Positions 28,270-35,889 of a stretch of 64,000 bases of DNA are shown here, one piece after another. Positions within the stretch are counted from its first letter, which is position 1, and each line of letters opens with the position of its first letter. The stretch is from Streptomyces syringium (GTDB lineage Bacteria; Actinomycetota; Actinomycetes; Streptomycetales; Streptomycetaceae): the NCBI RefSeq assembly GCF_017876625.1, contig NZ_JAGIOH010000001.1, forward strand, positions 2,728,001 to 2,792,000. Direction: 5' to 3'. Below the pieces are notes generated by a model that saw only the letters and a program-made list of their open reading frames with translations, was not told the DNA's origin and ran no database searches. The position numbers and the translations under genes were made by a program.

Positions 28270-29198
28270 CGGGCTTCTCCCTGGGCGGGTTCCTGGCGGG
28301 CGGGTTCTTCCCGGATGGGTTCTTCCCGGGCGGGGTAGAGGGGCAGACGCGGGTCCACGGGCTGCTCGGGCCAGGTGCCGCGGATCCAGGCGTGGTCGGG
28401 GTGGTCGCAGATCAGCCACTCCCGCTCGGCACCCGGCCCGGCCATCACGTTGAGGTAGTACATGTCGTGGCCGGGCGCGGCCATGGACGGGCCGTGCCAG
28501 CCGTCGGGGATCAGCACGGCGTCACCGCTGCGGACCTCGGCGAGGACGTCGGTCCCCCGCTCCCGCGACGGCGACACCCGTTGGTAGCCGAGGCCGGTGT
28601 CGCCGCCGGCGATCTCGAAGTAGTAGATCTCCTCCAGCTCCGACTCCAGGCCGGGGCGGTGCTCGTCGTGCTTGTGCGGCGGGTAGGAGGACCAATTGCC
28701 GCCGGGGGTGAGCACTTCGACGGCGATGAGCCTGTCGCACGCGAAGACGCCCGCGGCGGCGAAGTTGTTGACCTGCCGGGAGCAGTTCCCGGTGCCGCGC
28801 AGCTCGACGGGCACGCCGGAGGCGGGCCCGTAGCGGGCGGGCAGCCGGCGCTCGCAGCGCGCCCCGGTGAGCGCGAAGCGGCCGCCGGCCGGGGAGGTGA
28901 CGGTGGCGCGCGCGTCACGCGGCAGGTAGGCGAAGTCGGTGACGGCGGCGAACACGCTGTCGCGGCCGTGGAGTTCGAAGGTCTCACCGCTGTCGGTGGC
29001 GACCGTGCAGCCGCCGCTGAGGGGCAGCACGATCCATTCGCTGTCACCGGTGGGGAAGGTGTGACTGCCGCCCGGGAGCAGGGTCAGGATGCGCAGGGAG
29101 GAGTAGCGCCAGCCGGCGCGGCCGGGGGTGACGTCCACTGCGTAGGGGCCGTCGCCGGTCGCCGTGCCGGCGGGGAGGTGGTGCTTCGCGGAGGTCAT
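28266..29198 (-). CDS. iolB: 5-deoxy-glucuronate isomerase
   Basis: 310 residues, a bicupin. PPHKHDEHRPGLESELEEIYYF has the His/Glu metal ligands, and DGWHGPSMAAPGHDMYYLNVM belongs to the C-terminal cupin. It converts 5-deoxyglucuronate to 2-deoxy-5-keto-gluconate, the IolC substrate. The C-terminus carries three 5-residue repeats (REEPI, REEPA, RQEPA) encoded by a 15-bp tandem repeat, beyond the usual family end. It overlaps iolD by 4 bp. A 158-bp gap with a palindromic repeat separates it from the Cgl0159 gene upstream. Confidence 0.93.
   Translation of the reverse strand: MTSAKHHLPAGTATGDGPYAVDVTPGRAGWRYSSLRILTLLPGGSHTFPTGDSEWIVLPLSGGCTVATDSGETFELHGRDSVFAAVTDFAYLPRDARATVTSPAGGRFALTGARCERRLPARYGPASGVPVELRGTGNCSRQVNNFAAAGVFACDRLIAVEVLTPGGNWSSYPPHKHDEHRPGLESELEEIYYFEIAGGDTGLGYQRVSPSRERGTDVLAEVRSGDAVLIPDGWHGPSMAAPGHDMYYLNVMAGPGAEREWLICDHPDHAWIRGTWPEQPVDPRLPLYPAREEPIREEPARQEPAQGEAR
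28286..28330 (-). repeat. 15-bp tandem repeat at the 3' end of iolB
   Basis: Three copies of 15 bp (28286-28300, 28301-28315, 28316-28330), the last two differing at two positions. Because 15 is a multiple of three, copy-number change would lengthen or shorten the protein tail without a frameshift. Confidence 0.75.
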
Positions 29199-29240
29199 AC
29201 GGTCCTCGTCTCGTCACTGCCGACCGCGCTGCGCGCGGTG

Positions 29241-29315
29241 TCCTCAATCGCCGGACGGGCTTGAAAAGCAAGCCCGTCCGGCGATTGAGGACCGGGGCTC
29301 GGGGCAGAGCCCCGG
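29241..29315. repeat. Modular palindromic repeat (core plus GC hairpin)
   Basis: A perfect 23-bp inverted repeat (29241-29263 and 29269-29291) whose arm contains CGCCGGACGGGCTT, closed by loop AAAAG. It is followed at once by a second hairpin, CCGGGGCTC (29292-29300) with GAGCCCCGG (29307-29315). It sits between Cgl0159 and iolB and may protect or attenuate the polycistronic mRNA. The same core recurs at 32485, 47901, 58247 and 62771. Confidence 0.85.
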
Positions 29316-29355
29316 TTACGGGAAGGGGCGGGGCTGGGGAAGGTCTCTCGGCCCG

Positions 29356-30237
29356 TCACAGCAACCCCACCGCGGTGTCGACAGCAGACACAACATCCCC
29401 GTCTCCGGGGTACAGCAGAGCCCTTCCCACCACCAGCCCCAAAACCGTCGGCAGACGAAGCGCCGCCCGCCACCTCTCGTACGCCGCGTCCTGGTCGTCG
29501 CCCACGTCGCCGCCGAGCAGGACGGCCGGGAGGGTGGAGGTCTCCATCACCCTCGCCATGTCGTCGGCGTCGTCGGTGACGGGCACCTTGAGCCAGGTGT
29601 AGGCGGAGGTGCCGGCCAGACCGGAGGCGATGGCGATGGACTTGGTGACCGCCTCGGCGCTCAGGTCGTTGTGGACCTTGCCCGCGACGCGCCGGGAGAG
29701 GAAGGGTTCGACGAACACGGGCAGCCGGTGGGCGGCCATGTCGTCGATGGCGCGTGCGGTGGCGACCATCGTGCTCAGCGAGCCGGGGTCGTCGTAGTCG
29801 ATGCGCAGCAGCAGCTTGCCCGCGTCGAAGCCGAGCCCGGCCAGGTCGGCGGCGCGGTGGCCGGTGAAACGGTCGTCCATCTCGAAGGCCGCGCCGGCGA
29901 GACCGCCGCGGTTCATGGACCCGACGACGACCTTGTGCTCGAGGGCGCCGAGCAGCAGCAGGTCGTCGAGGATGTCGGCGGTGCCGAGGACGCCGTCCAC
30001 GCCGGGGCGGGAAAGCGCGAGGCACAACCGTTCCAGCAGGTCGGCCCGGTTGGCCATGGCGTGGGCGCGGTCGCCGACGGCGAGGACGCCGCGCGCGGTG
30101 TGGTCGGCGGCGATGATCAGGAGCCGGCCGCTGTCGCCGACCAGCGGGCGGCGGGCCCGGCGGGCCGCCGCCTCGGCGACGGCCTCGGGCTGCCGGCTCC
30201 GCACCTTCACGAGGTCGGAGATTCCGATGGTGCTCAC
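29356..30237 (-). CDS. Cgl0159-family TIM-barrel protein, candidate aldolase of inositol catabolism
   Basis: 293 residues with a (beta/alpha)8 pattern and no IolJ-type class II aldolase signature. LLIIAADHTARGVL near the N-terminus, LLLRIDYDDPGS, HRLPVFVEPFLSRR and AYTWLKVPV resemble the DeoC/LacD class I aldolase layout; the Lys of WLKVP is a possible Schiff-base residue. The family occurs in actinobacterial iol clusters between iolC and iolB. No other 2-deoxy-5-keto-gluconate-6-phosphate aldolase is in this cluster, so it may do that step; this is inference. 12 bp separate it from iolC. Confidence 0.8.
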   Translation of the reverse strand: MSTIGISDLVKVRSRQPEAVAEAAARRARRPLVGDSGRLLIIAADHTARGVLAVGDRAHAMANRADLLERLCLALSRPGVDGVLGTADILDDLLLLGALEHKVVVGSMNRGGLAGAAFEMDDRFTGHRAADLAGLGFDAGKLLLRIDYDDPGSLSTMVATARAIDDMAAHRLPVFVEPFLSRRVAGKVHNDLSAEAVTKSIAIASGLAGTSAYTWLKVPVTDDADDMARVMETSTLPAVLLGGDVGDDQDAAYERWRAALRLPTVLGLVVGRALLYPGDGDVVSAVDTAVGLL

Positions 30238-30249
30238 GCGGTGCCTCTT

Positions 30250-31233
30250 TCAGGCGAGGAGTTCGTCGATCTCGGCCGGGGTGGGCATCGCGGCCGAGCA
30301 GGAGAGCCGGGAGGCGACCAGTGCCCCGGCGGCGTTGGCGTAGCGGATCACACGTTCGAGGTCCCAGCCCGCGAGCAGCCCGTGGCACAGCGCGCCGCCG
30401 AACGCGTCCCCCGCGCCGAGGCCGTTGACGACCTCGACGGCCACCGGCGGCACCTCGGCGACGGTGCCGTCGCGGTGCGCGGCGAGCACGCCCTTGGGCC
30501 CCTGTTTGACGACGGCGAGTTCGACCCCGGTGGCCAGCAGGGCCCGGGCGCAGTCGGCCGGTTCGCGGACGCCGGTGGCGATCTCGCACTCGTCGAGGTT
30601 GCCGACGGCCACGGTCGCGTGGCCGAGCGCCTTCGCGTACTGGCGACGGGCCTCGTCCGGGGCCTTCCAGCCCCCCTTGTTCCAGAACATCGGCCGCCAG
30701 TCGAGGTCGAAGACGGTGACGCCCCCGGTCCCGGCGGCCGTGCGCGCTTCCAGGGCGGCGAGCGTGGCGGTGCGGCTCGGCTCCTCGGAGAGGCCGGTGC
30801 CGGTCATCCAGAAGATCCGGGCCTCGCACACGGCGGCCAGGTCGAGCTCGTCGGCGCGCAGCTCCATGTCCGGCGCCTTGGGCCGTCGGTAGAAGTAGAG
30901 GGGGAAGTCGTCGGGCGGGAAGATCTCGCAGAAGGTGAGCGGGGTGGGGTGGTCGGGGCTGGTCAGGACGAGCCGGTCGTCCACGCCGAAGTCGCGCAGC
31001 GCCCGGTGGACGTACTCGCCGAACGGGTCCGCCCCCGTGCGGCTGATGATGGCGGTGCGCCGCCCCAGGCGGGCGGCGGCGACCGCGACGTTGGCGGGCG
31101 AGCCGCCGAGGAACCTCCCGAAGGTCTCCACCCGCGCCAGCGGCACCCCGGTCTCGAGCGGATAGAGGTCGACCCCGACGCGGCCCATCGTGAGCAGGTC
31201 GTACGGCTCGACCGGTGCGCTCATGTCTGCCAT
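30250..31233 (-). CDS. iolC: 5-dehydro-2-deoxygluconokinase
   Basis: 327 residues, PfkB/ribokinase family. GGSPANVAVAAARLG is the N-terminal PfkB signature and NGLGAGDAFGGALCHGL holds the catalytic Asp and anion hole. FDLDWRPMFW is typical of IolC. It phosphorylates 2-deoxy-5-keto-gluconate. It is first in the leftward operon, with a consensus promoter 46-75 bp upstream. ATG 31233 has AAGGACGGAG directly before it; ATG 31224 is a possible alternative with GGAG 9 bp upstream. Confidence 0.94.
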   Translation of the reverse strand: MADMSAPVEPYDLLTMGRVGVDLYPLETGVPLARVETFGRFLGGSPANVAVAAARLGRRTAIISRTGADPFGEYVHRALRDFGVDDRLVLTSPDHPTPLTFCEIFPPDDFPLYFYRRPKAPDMELRADELDLAAVCEARIFWMTGTGLSEEPSRTATLAALEARTAAGTGGVTVFDLDWRPMFWNKGGWKAPDEARRQYAKALGHATVAVGNLDECEIATGVREPADCARALLATGVELAVVKQGPKGVLAAHRDGTVAEVPPVAVEVVNGLGAGDAFGGALCHGLLAGWDLERVIRYANAAGALVASRLSCSAAMPTPAEIDELLA

Positions 31234-31278
31234 CTCCGTCCTTCCGCCGGCGGATCGGGCTCCGGTCGGCTCCGGTCA

Positions 31279-31308
31279 GGTCTAGCCGGGCGCACGGGAC
31301 CCTGTCAA
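31279..31308 (-). promoter_or_regulatory. Promoter of the iolC operon
   Basis: On the minus strand: -35 TTGACA (31308-31303), 18-bp spacer, -10 TAGACC (31284-31279). This is close to the Streptomyces housekeeping consensus. The inverted-repeat operator begins 12 bp upstream of the -35. Confidence 0.75.
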
Positions 31309-31320
31309 GGATTTGTCCTT

Positions 31321-31366
31321 ACATATGGACGTCCCTCGAAAGGGCATTGACTGTACGTCCATATGT
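31321..31366. promoter_or_regulatory. iol divergent operator: two inverted 12-bp arms
   Basis: ACATATGGACGT (31321-31332) and its exact reverse complement ACGTCCATATGT (31355-31366) are separated by 22 bp, so the arm centres are 34 bp apart, about three helical turns. The element lies between the divergent iolC and iolE-like genes and would let one repressor control both arms. No regulator gene is present in the cluster. Confidence 0.75.
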
Positions 31367-31491
31367 CCGGACGAAGCCTTGACACCCATCTACCCGGCAG
31401 GGAAGCTACCGGCAACCCCACCCCTGCCCTTCGGCACGGGAGAACCAGCCCTTGACCGGTCACCGCCGACCGGCGAGAGGAGAGCCGCCGC

Positions 31492-32436
31492 ATGCCCGCC
31501 GCCCACTCCCCTTCTCCCCCCTCCGGTTCCCCCGCCCCGAGCTCCCCCGGCCGGATCCGGGTCGGCTCCGCGCCGGACTCGTGGGGCGTCTGGTTCCCCG
31601 ACGACCCGCGGCAGGTCCCCTGGCAGCGCTTCCTCGACGAGGTCGCCGAGGCGGGCTACGCGTGGATCGAACTCGGCCCGTACGGCTACCTCCCCACCGA
31701 CCCCGCCCGGCTGCGCGACGAAACGGAACAGCGCGGCCTGACCGTGTCCGCCGGCACGGTGTTCACGGCCCTGCACCGCGGCCCGGCGGCCTGGGACGCC
31801 ACCTGGGCGCACGTCGCGCGGGTCGCCGAGCTGACCCGGGCGACGGGCGCCGGCCACCTCGTCGTCATCCCCTCCTTCTGGCGCGACGACAAGACCGCCG
31901 AGCTGATCGAGAGCCCCGAACTGACCGCCGAGCAGTGGCGCCACCTCACCACCGGCACGGAACGGCTGGCCCGCGAGGTGCGCGAGCGCTACGGGCTCGA
32001 CATCGTCGTCCACCCGCACGCCGACACCCACATCGACACCGAGGCGCACGTCGAGCGCTTCCTCCACGCCACCGACTCGGACCTGGTGAACCTCTGTCTG
32101 GACACCGGGCACTACGCCTATTGCGGCGGGGACAGCGTCAAGCTCATCGAGACCTACGGCGAGCGGATCGGCTACCTCCACCTCAAGCAGGTGGACCCGG
32201 CGGTCCTCGCGGACGTCCTCGCCGAGGGCACCGCCTTCGGACCCGCGGTCCGACGCGGCGTGATGTGCGAACCGCCGCGCGGCGTACCGGCCCTGGAGCC
32301 CGTCCTGGCGGCCGCCCGCAAGCTCGACGTCGACCTCTTCGCCATCGTCGAACAGGACATGTACCCCTGCCCGCCGGACCGGCCGTTGCCCATCGCCCGG
32401 CGCACCCGCCACTATCTGCGCTCGTGCGGCGCGTAG
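31492..32436 (+). CDS. Inosose dehydratase-like TIM-barrel protein (IolE/IolH family)
   Basis: 314 residues, xylose-isomerase-like TIM barrel. RVGSAPDSWGVWFPDDP near the N-terminus is shared with actinobacterial IolE-type proteins. Metal-ligand candidates are Glu of WIELGPYGYL, His of DIVVHPHADTH, Asp-x-Gly-His of LCLDTGHYAY, and Glu of AIVEQDMYP. The likely role is dehydration of scyllo-inosose to the trione precursor used by IolD; IolH-like isomerase is an alternative. It starts at ATG 31492 after GAGAGGAG. A 23-residue Ser/Pro-rich N-terminus precedes the barrel. It is followed by a repeat and then iolG. Confidence 0.8.
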   Translation: MPAAHSPSPPSGSPAPSSPGRIRVGSAPDSWGVWFPDDPRQVPWQRFLDEVAEAGYAWIELGPYGYLPTDPARLRDETEQRGLTVSAGTVFTALHRGPAAWDATWAHVARVAELTRATGAGHLVVIPSFWRDDKTAELIESPELTAEQWRHLTTGTERLAREVRERYGLDIVVHPHADTHIDTEAHVERFLHATDSDLVNLCLDTGHYAYCGGDSVKLIETYGERIGYLHLKQVDPAVLADVLAEGTAFGPAVRRGVMCEPPRGVPALEPVLAAARKLDVDLFAIVEQDMYPCPPDRPLPIARRTRHYLRSCGA

Positions 32437-32484
32437 CGCCTGGCCGGCGGATCGTCACGAGTGCGCCTCCGCTGCGCGGCGGTG

Positions 32485-32566
32485 TCCTCCAGCGCCGGAC
32501 GGGCTGCTGTGCGGTGTCCTCAATCGCCGGACGGGCTTATATAAGCCCGTCCGGCGATTGAGGACA
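32485..32566. repeat. Modular palindromic repeat with 52-bp perfect palindrome
   Basis: A first forward arm (TCCTCCAGCGCCGGACGGGCT, from 32485) is followed 32 bp later by a second one that is the left half of a perfect 52-bp palindrome (32515-32540 and 32541-32566, no loop). Flanks differ: type A on the left (GCTGCGCGGCGGTG, before 32485) and type B on the right (CGCCCGCAGGGCGCCC, after 32566). It lies between the iolE-like gene and iolG. Confidence 0.85.
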
Positions 32567-32634
32567 CGCCCGCAGGGCGCCCACCGCCGCAGGCGGCACG
32601 GACGGCTCGTAGTCGAACGAGAACGAGGGAAACC

Positions 32635-33654
32635 ATGACGCAGCAAGGAACGCTCGGCGTAGCCGTGATCGGTACGGGCAGGATGGGCGCGGACCACGTC
32701 CGGCGGATCGACGAGGTCGTCGGCGGGGCGCGCGTCGCGGCCGTCGTGGACATCGACGGCGACCGCGCCAAGGGGATCGCCGACCGCCTCGACGGCGCCA
32801 CCGCCTACACGGACCCGGCCGCCGCCATGGACGCCGACGACGTGGACGCCGTCCTCATCGCCTCGCCCGGCCCGGCCCACGAGGCCGCGCTGCTCGAAGC
32901 GCTCGACCGCGATCTGCCGGTGCTGTGCGAGAAGCCGCTCACCCCGGACGCCGGGTCCGCGCTGCGCGTCCTGGAGGCGGAGACCCGGCTGGGCCACCGG
33001 CGGGTGCAGGTGGGCTTCATGCGCCGCTACGACGCTGAGTACATGCGGCTGAAGTCACTGCTGGACGCGGGCGACTTCGGCCGGACGCTGATGCTGCACT
33101 GCCGCCACCGCAACGTGTCCACACCGCCCGGGTTCACCGAGCAGATGATGATCAACGACTCGGTCGTGCACGAGATCGACGCCACGCGCTGGCTCCTCGA
33201 CCAGGAGATCACCGCCGTCACCGTCCTCAAGCCCACCCCCTCGTCGGCGGCGCCCGGGGCACTGAGCGACCCCCAGTTCGTCCTCTTCGAGACCTCGGGC
33301 GGCGCGGTCGTCGACGTCGAGATCTTCGTCAACTGCGGCTTCGGTTACCAGGTGCGCTGCGAGGCGGTCGGCGAGCGCGGCACGGCGCTGATCGGGGACG
33401 CGCACGGCCTGACCGTGAACGCCGCCGGGCGGTGGGGCGGCGAGATCGCCCCCGACTTCCGCCAGCGCTTCGAGGAGGCGTACGACCGCGAGGTCCGCCA
33501 CTGGGTCGACGCCACCCGCCGCGGCCTGGTCGAGGGCCCCAGCGTCTGGGACGGCTACGCGGCCGCGGTCGTCTGCGAAGCGGGCGTCCGAGCGCAGGCC
33601 GCGGGGACGCGTGTGGCAGTGGAACTACCGGACCGGCCGTCGCTGTACCGCTGA
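32635..33654 (+). CDS. iolG: Inositol 2-dehydrogenase-type Gfo/Idh/MocA oxidoreductase
   Basis: 339 residues. Rossmann motif [11 protein letters not shown] (residues 11-21) binds NAD(P), CEKPL supplies the conserved Lys near the active site, and [15 protein letters not shown] has the catalytic Asp/His pair of inositol dehydrogenases. It oxidises myo-inositol to scyllo-inosose, the entry step. Start ATG 32635 has GAACGAGGGA upstream. It is the second rightward gene; a second Gfo/Idh gene follows after a hairpin, and may use another inositol stereoisomer or a substrate precursor. Confidence 0.85.
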   Translation: MTQQGTLGVAVIGTGRMGADHVRRIDEVVGGARVAAVVDIDGDRAKGIADRLDGATAYTDPAAAMDADDVDAVLIASPGPAHEAALLEALDRDLPVLCEKPLTPDAGSALRVLEAETRLGHRRVQVGFMRRYDAEYMRLKSLLDAGDFGRTLMLHCRHRNVSTPPGFTEQMMINDSVVHEIDATRWLLDQEITAVTVLKPTPSSAAPGALSDPQFVLFETSGGAVVDVEIFVNCGFGYQVRCEAVGERGTALIGDAHGLTVNAAGRWGGEIAPDFRQRFEEAYDREVRHWVDATRRGLVEGPSVWDGYAAAVVCEAGVRAQAAGTRVAVELPDRPSLYR

Positions 33655-33733
33655 CGTGCCGGGCACCCTGCCCCCTCCCCACCCAGGGGCGGAGGCGCCG
33701 CAGGCCCACCGGCGTGAGGGCCCGGGACGCGCA

Positions 33734-33776
33734 GGTGGGTCGCGGGGCGTAAAGCGAAGCAGCCCCGCGACCCACC
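33734..33776. repeat. 15-bp perfect hairpin between the two Gfo/Idh genes
   Basis: GGTGGGTCGCGGGGC (33734-33748) and GCCCCGCGACCCACC (33762-33776) enclose loop GTAAAGCGAAGCA. There is no T-tract. It may be a terminator or processing element that separates the two dehydrogenase transcripts. The rest of the 282-bp gap holds no convincing gene. Confidence 0.7.
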
Positions 33777-33936
33777 GGAGCGGCACGGGCCCGACCCACG
33801 ACGAACGCACGGCGGCGCCGACGGCCCGGACCCCCACCCACCGCCGAAGGCGGGAAACGACGCCGCACGGGGCCGACGGCCCAAGCCCCAACAGCCCGCC
33901 GCAGGCGAACCCGCACACAACACGGAGGCACCCCCA

Positions 33937-34956
33937 TTGCGGATCGGACTCCTGGGAGCTGGCCGCATCGGCACGTTCCACGCCACCACCCTCACGCACA
34001 CCGACGGCGTCGACACCCTCGTCATCGCCGACGCCGACCCGGCGCGAGCCGCCGCGCTCGCAGAGCGCGTCGGGGCGCGGGCGGCAACCACGGCGGAAGC
34101 CGCACTCGCGGACGCGGATGCCGTAGTGATCACCGCAGCGACCGCCGCACACGCCGACCTCATCACCGAAGCGGCACGCAAAGGTCTGCCCACGTTCTGC
34201 GAGAAACCGGTCGCGCTCGACCTCGACCGCACGGCCCGTGCGCTGCGCGAGGTCGAGTCGGCGGGGACGCTGTTGCAGATGGGGTTCCAGCGGCGCTTCG
34301 ACGCCGGGTTCCGGGCCGCTCGGGAGGCGTTGCGGGCGGGGCGGCTGGGTCGGGTGCACACCATCCGGGCCGTCACCTCGGACGCGGCGCCACCACCGGC
34401 GGAGTTCCTGCCGCTGTCCGGCGGGCTGATCCGTGACTGTCTGGTCCATGACTTCGACACCGTCCGCTGGCTGACGGGCCGTGAGGTGGCGGAGGTCTAC
34501 GCCCGGGGCACGGACAACGGCGCCGCGTTCTTCCGCGCGGCCGGTGACGTGGACACCGCTGCCGTCCTGCTCACCCTGGACGACGGCACGCTCGTCACCG
34601 CGACAGCGACCCGGTACAACGGCGCGGGGTACGACGTGCGGATGGAGCTGTCCGGCGAGCGCGACCAATGGGTGGTCGGGCTGGACGACCGTACGCCCAT
34701 GACATCGGCCGAGCCGGGCGGGCCGAGGGCGCCCGTACGGCCGTGGGGCGGCTTCCTGGAGCGGTTCGACGCCGCGTACCGCGCCGAGCTGGCCGCCTTC
34801 GTACGGGCCGCGCGGGGCGAGGTGCCCAATCCCTGTTCCGGTGGGGAGGGGCTGCGTGCGCTGGTCGTCGCGGAGGCGTGCGAGCTGTCCCGGCGGGAGG
34901 GCCGGCCCGTGCGGCCGGCGGAGGTGGCCGAACGGTCGGGGGTCCCCTTCCCCTGA
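33937..34956 (+). CDS. Second Gfo/Idh/MocA-family oxidoreductase, inositol-dehydrogenase-like
   Basis: 339 residues. Rossmann motif LLGAGRIGTFH (5-15), CEKPVALDL, and RDCLVHDFDTVRWLTG with the catalytic Asp/His layout shared with IolG. It starts at TTG 33937, fixed by GGAGG at 33924-33928. It is paralogous to the iolG upstream and likely acts on a related polyol. It sits at the distal end of the rightward iol arm and the next gene is a small HTH protein. Whether the pair is redundant or stereo-specific cannot be read from sequence. Confidence 0.85.
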   Translation: MRIGLLGAGRIGTFHATTLTHTDGVDTLVIADADPARAAALAERVGARAATTAEAALADADAVVITAATAAHADLITEAARKGLPTFCEKPVALDLDRTARALREVESAGTLLQMGFQRRFDAGFRAAREALRAGRLGRVHTIRAVTSDAAPPPAEFLPLSGGLIRDCLVHDFDTVRWLTGREVAEVYARGTDNGAAFFRAAGDVDTAAVLLTLDDGTLVTATATRYNGAGYDVRMELSGERDQWVVGLDDRTPMTSAEPGGPRAPVRPWGGFLERFDAAYRAELAAFVRAARGEVPNPCSGGEGLRALVVAEACELSRREGRPVRPAEVAERSGVPFP

Positions 34957-35149
34957 GCACTCCGTGTCACCCGCACGTCACAGTGGTCACGCCTGCGTGG
35001 CCCTTCCGTCACAGCCGTTCGACAGCCCCGCCTGCCCGGTCACTCTGCGTCGTTCATTGGGGGCAGGCTCAGCGATCAAGAACGGCCGCGCCGCAGCTTC
35101 CCGACGGATCCCCCCTCCGTGGCTGCGGCGCAGCGGAGAGGCGCGACAG

Positions 35150-35356
35150 ATGACCGACCGTCGGCTCTGGTCCTACAAGGAAATCGCGGCACACATCGGG
35201 GTGCAGACCGACACCGTGCGGTCCTACCGCAAGCACGGACTGCTCCCCGCACCCGACCTCACCGAGGGCGGCAAGCCCTACTGGTTCGCGGACACCATCC
35301 GCGCCTGGGTCGCCCGGCGGCCCGGCAACCGCTCCCGGCGCGGATCGAAGGACTGA
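35150..35356 (+). CDS. Small MerR-like helix-turn-helix DNA-binding protein
   Basis: 68 residues. LWSYKEIAAHIGVQTDTVRSYRKHGLLPAPD is a winged helix-turn-helix of the MerR/excisionase type, followed by a short wing (GGKPYWF) and a helix DTIRAWVARRPG with a basic tail. There is no effector domain, so it resembles the single-domain HTH proteins common in Streptomyces. ATG 35150 has GGAGAGG upstream. Its transcript ends at a strong hairpin, so it is not co-transcribed with copZ. Confidence 0.8.
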   Translation: MTDRRLWSYKEIAAHIGVQTDTVRSYRKHGLLPAPDLTEGGKPYWFADTIRAWVARRPGNRSRRGSKD

Positions 35357-35406
35357 ACCCGCCCCTCCCCCGCCCCCTTCCCCTTCCTCACCGCCGCCCA
35401 CCAGCC

Positions 35407-35442
35407 GGGCCCCAGGCCGAGCTCCCCCTCGGCCTGGGGCCC
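35407..35442 (+). terminator. Terminator of the HTH gene
   Basis: GGGCCCCAGGCCGAG (35407-35421), loop CTCCCC, CTCGGCCTGGGGCCC (35428-35442): a perfect 15-bp stem, followed by ATTTCC. It lies 50 bp after the stop. Confidence 0.75.
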
Positions 35443-35534
35443 ATTTCCATGACGGCGCGCGGGCAGGCGCAAAGGCAGGCGTACGGGCAGGCACGCGGCC
35501 GGGTGGAAATCCCCGGAACCGCCACCCGAAGGAA

Positions 35535-35549
35535 TACCCCTAGGGGGTA
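35535..35549. promoter_or_regulatory. CsoR-type copper operator before copZ
   Basis: TACCCC-TAG-GGGGTA is a perfect dyad with the GC core and TA ends known for CsoR sites. A -35-like TTGACG follows at 35555-35560, 38 bp before copZ. CsoR releases such sites when it binds Cu(I), so copZ-copA should be copper-inducible. No csoR gene is in the window. Confidence 0.75.
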
Positions 35550-35597
35550 AGGTGTTGACGCTGTCGAGTTGATCGAAAACTACCGAGGAGCACCACC

Positions 35598-35831
35598 ATG
35601 ACCGCTGGGACGAACACCGCCTCCACCACCGTCTACCGCGTGACCGGCATGACCTGCGGCCACTGCGAGTCCGCCGTGACCAGCGAACTCACCGCGCTCC
35701 CGGGCGTCACATCGGTGCAGGCCGTCGCAGCCACCGGCCAGGTCACCGTCACCGCCACCACCCCGCTGGACGACGAGGCCGTCCGCGCCGCCGTCGACGA
35801 GGCCGGTTACGAACTGACCGGCCGCGTCTGA
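35598..35831 (+). CDS. copZ: Copper chaperone CopZ
   Basis: 77 residues, one heavy-metal-associated ferredoxin-like domain. [13 protein letters not shown] (residues 15-27) carries the Cu(I)-binding CxxC pair. It ferries Cu(I) in the cytoplasm to the CopA pump encoded 58 bp downstream. ATG 35598 has GAGGAG upstream. Control by the CsoR box is inferred from position. Confidence 0.95.
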   Translation: MTAGTNTASTTVYRVTGMTCGHCESAVTSELTALPGVTSVQAVAATGQVTVTATTPLDDEAVRAAVDEAGYELTGRV

Positions 35832-35889
35832 CCCACCCGAGCCGGCCCCTACCCGCCCGCCCACCCGTCCGCCCGCCAGGAGCGACGCG

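Noticed and set aside
35150..35356. The small HTH gene as a copper regulator (CueR or CsoR)
   Set aside because: It lacks metal-binding cysteines and an effector domain, and a terminator separates it from copZ.
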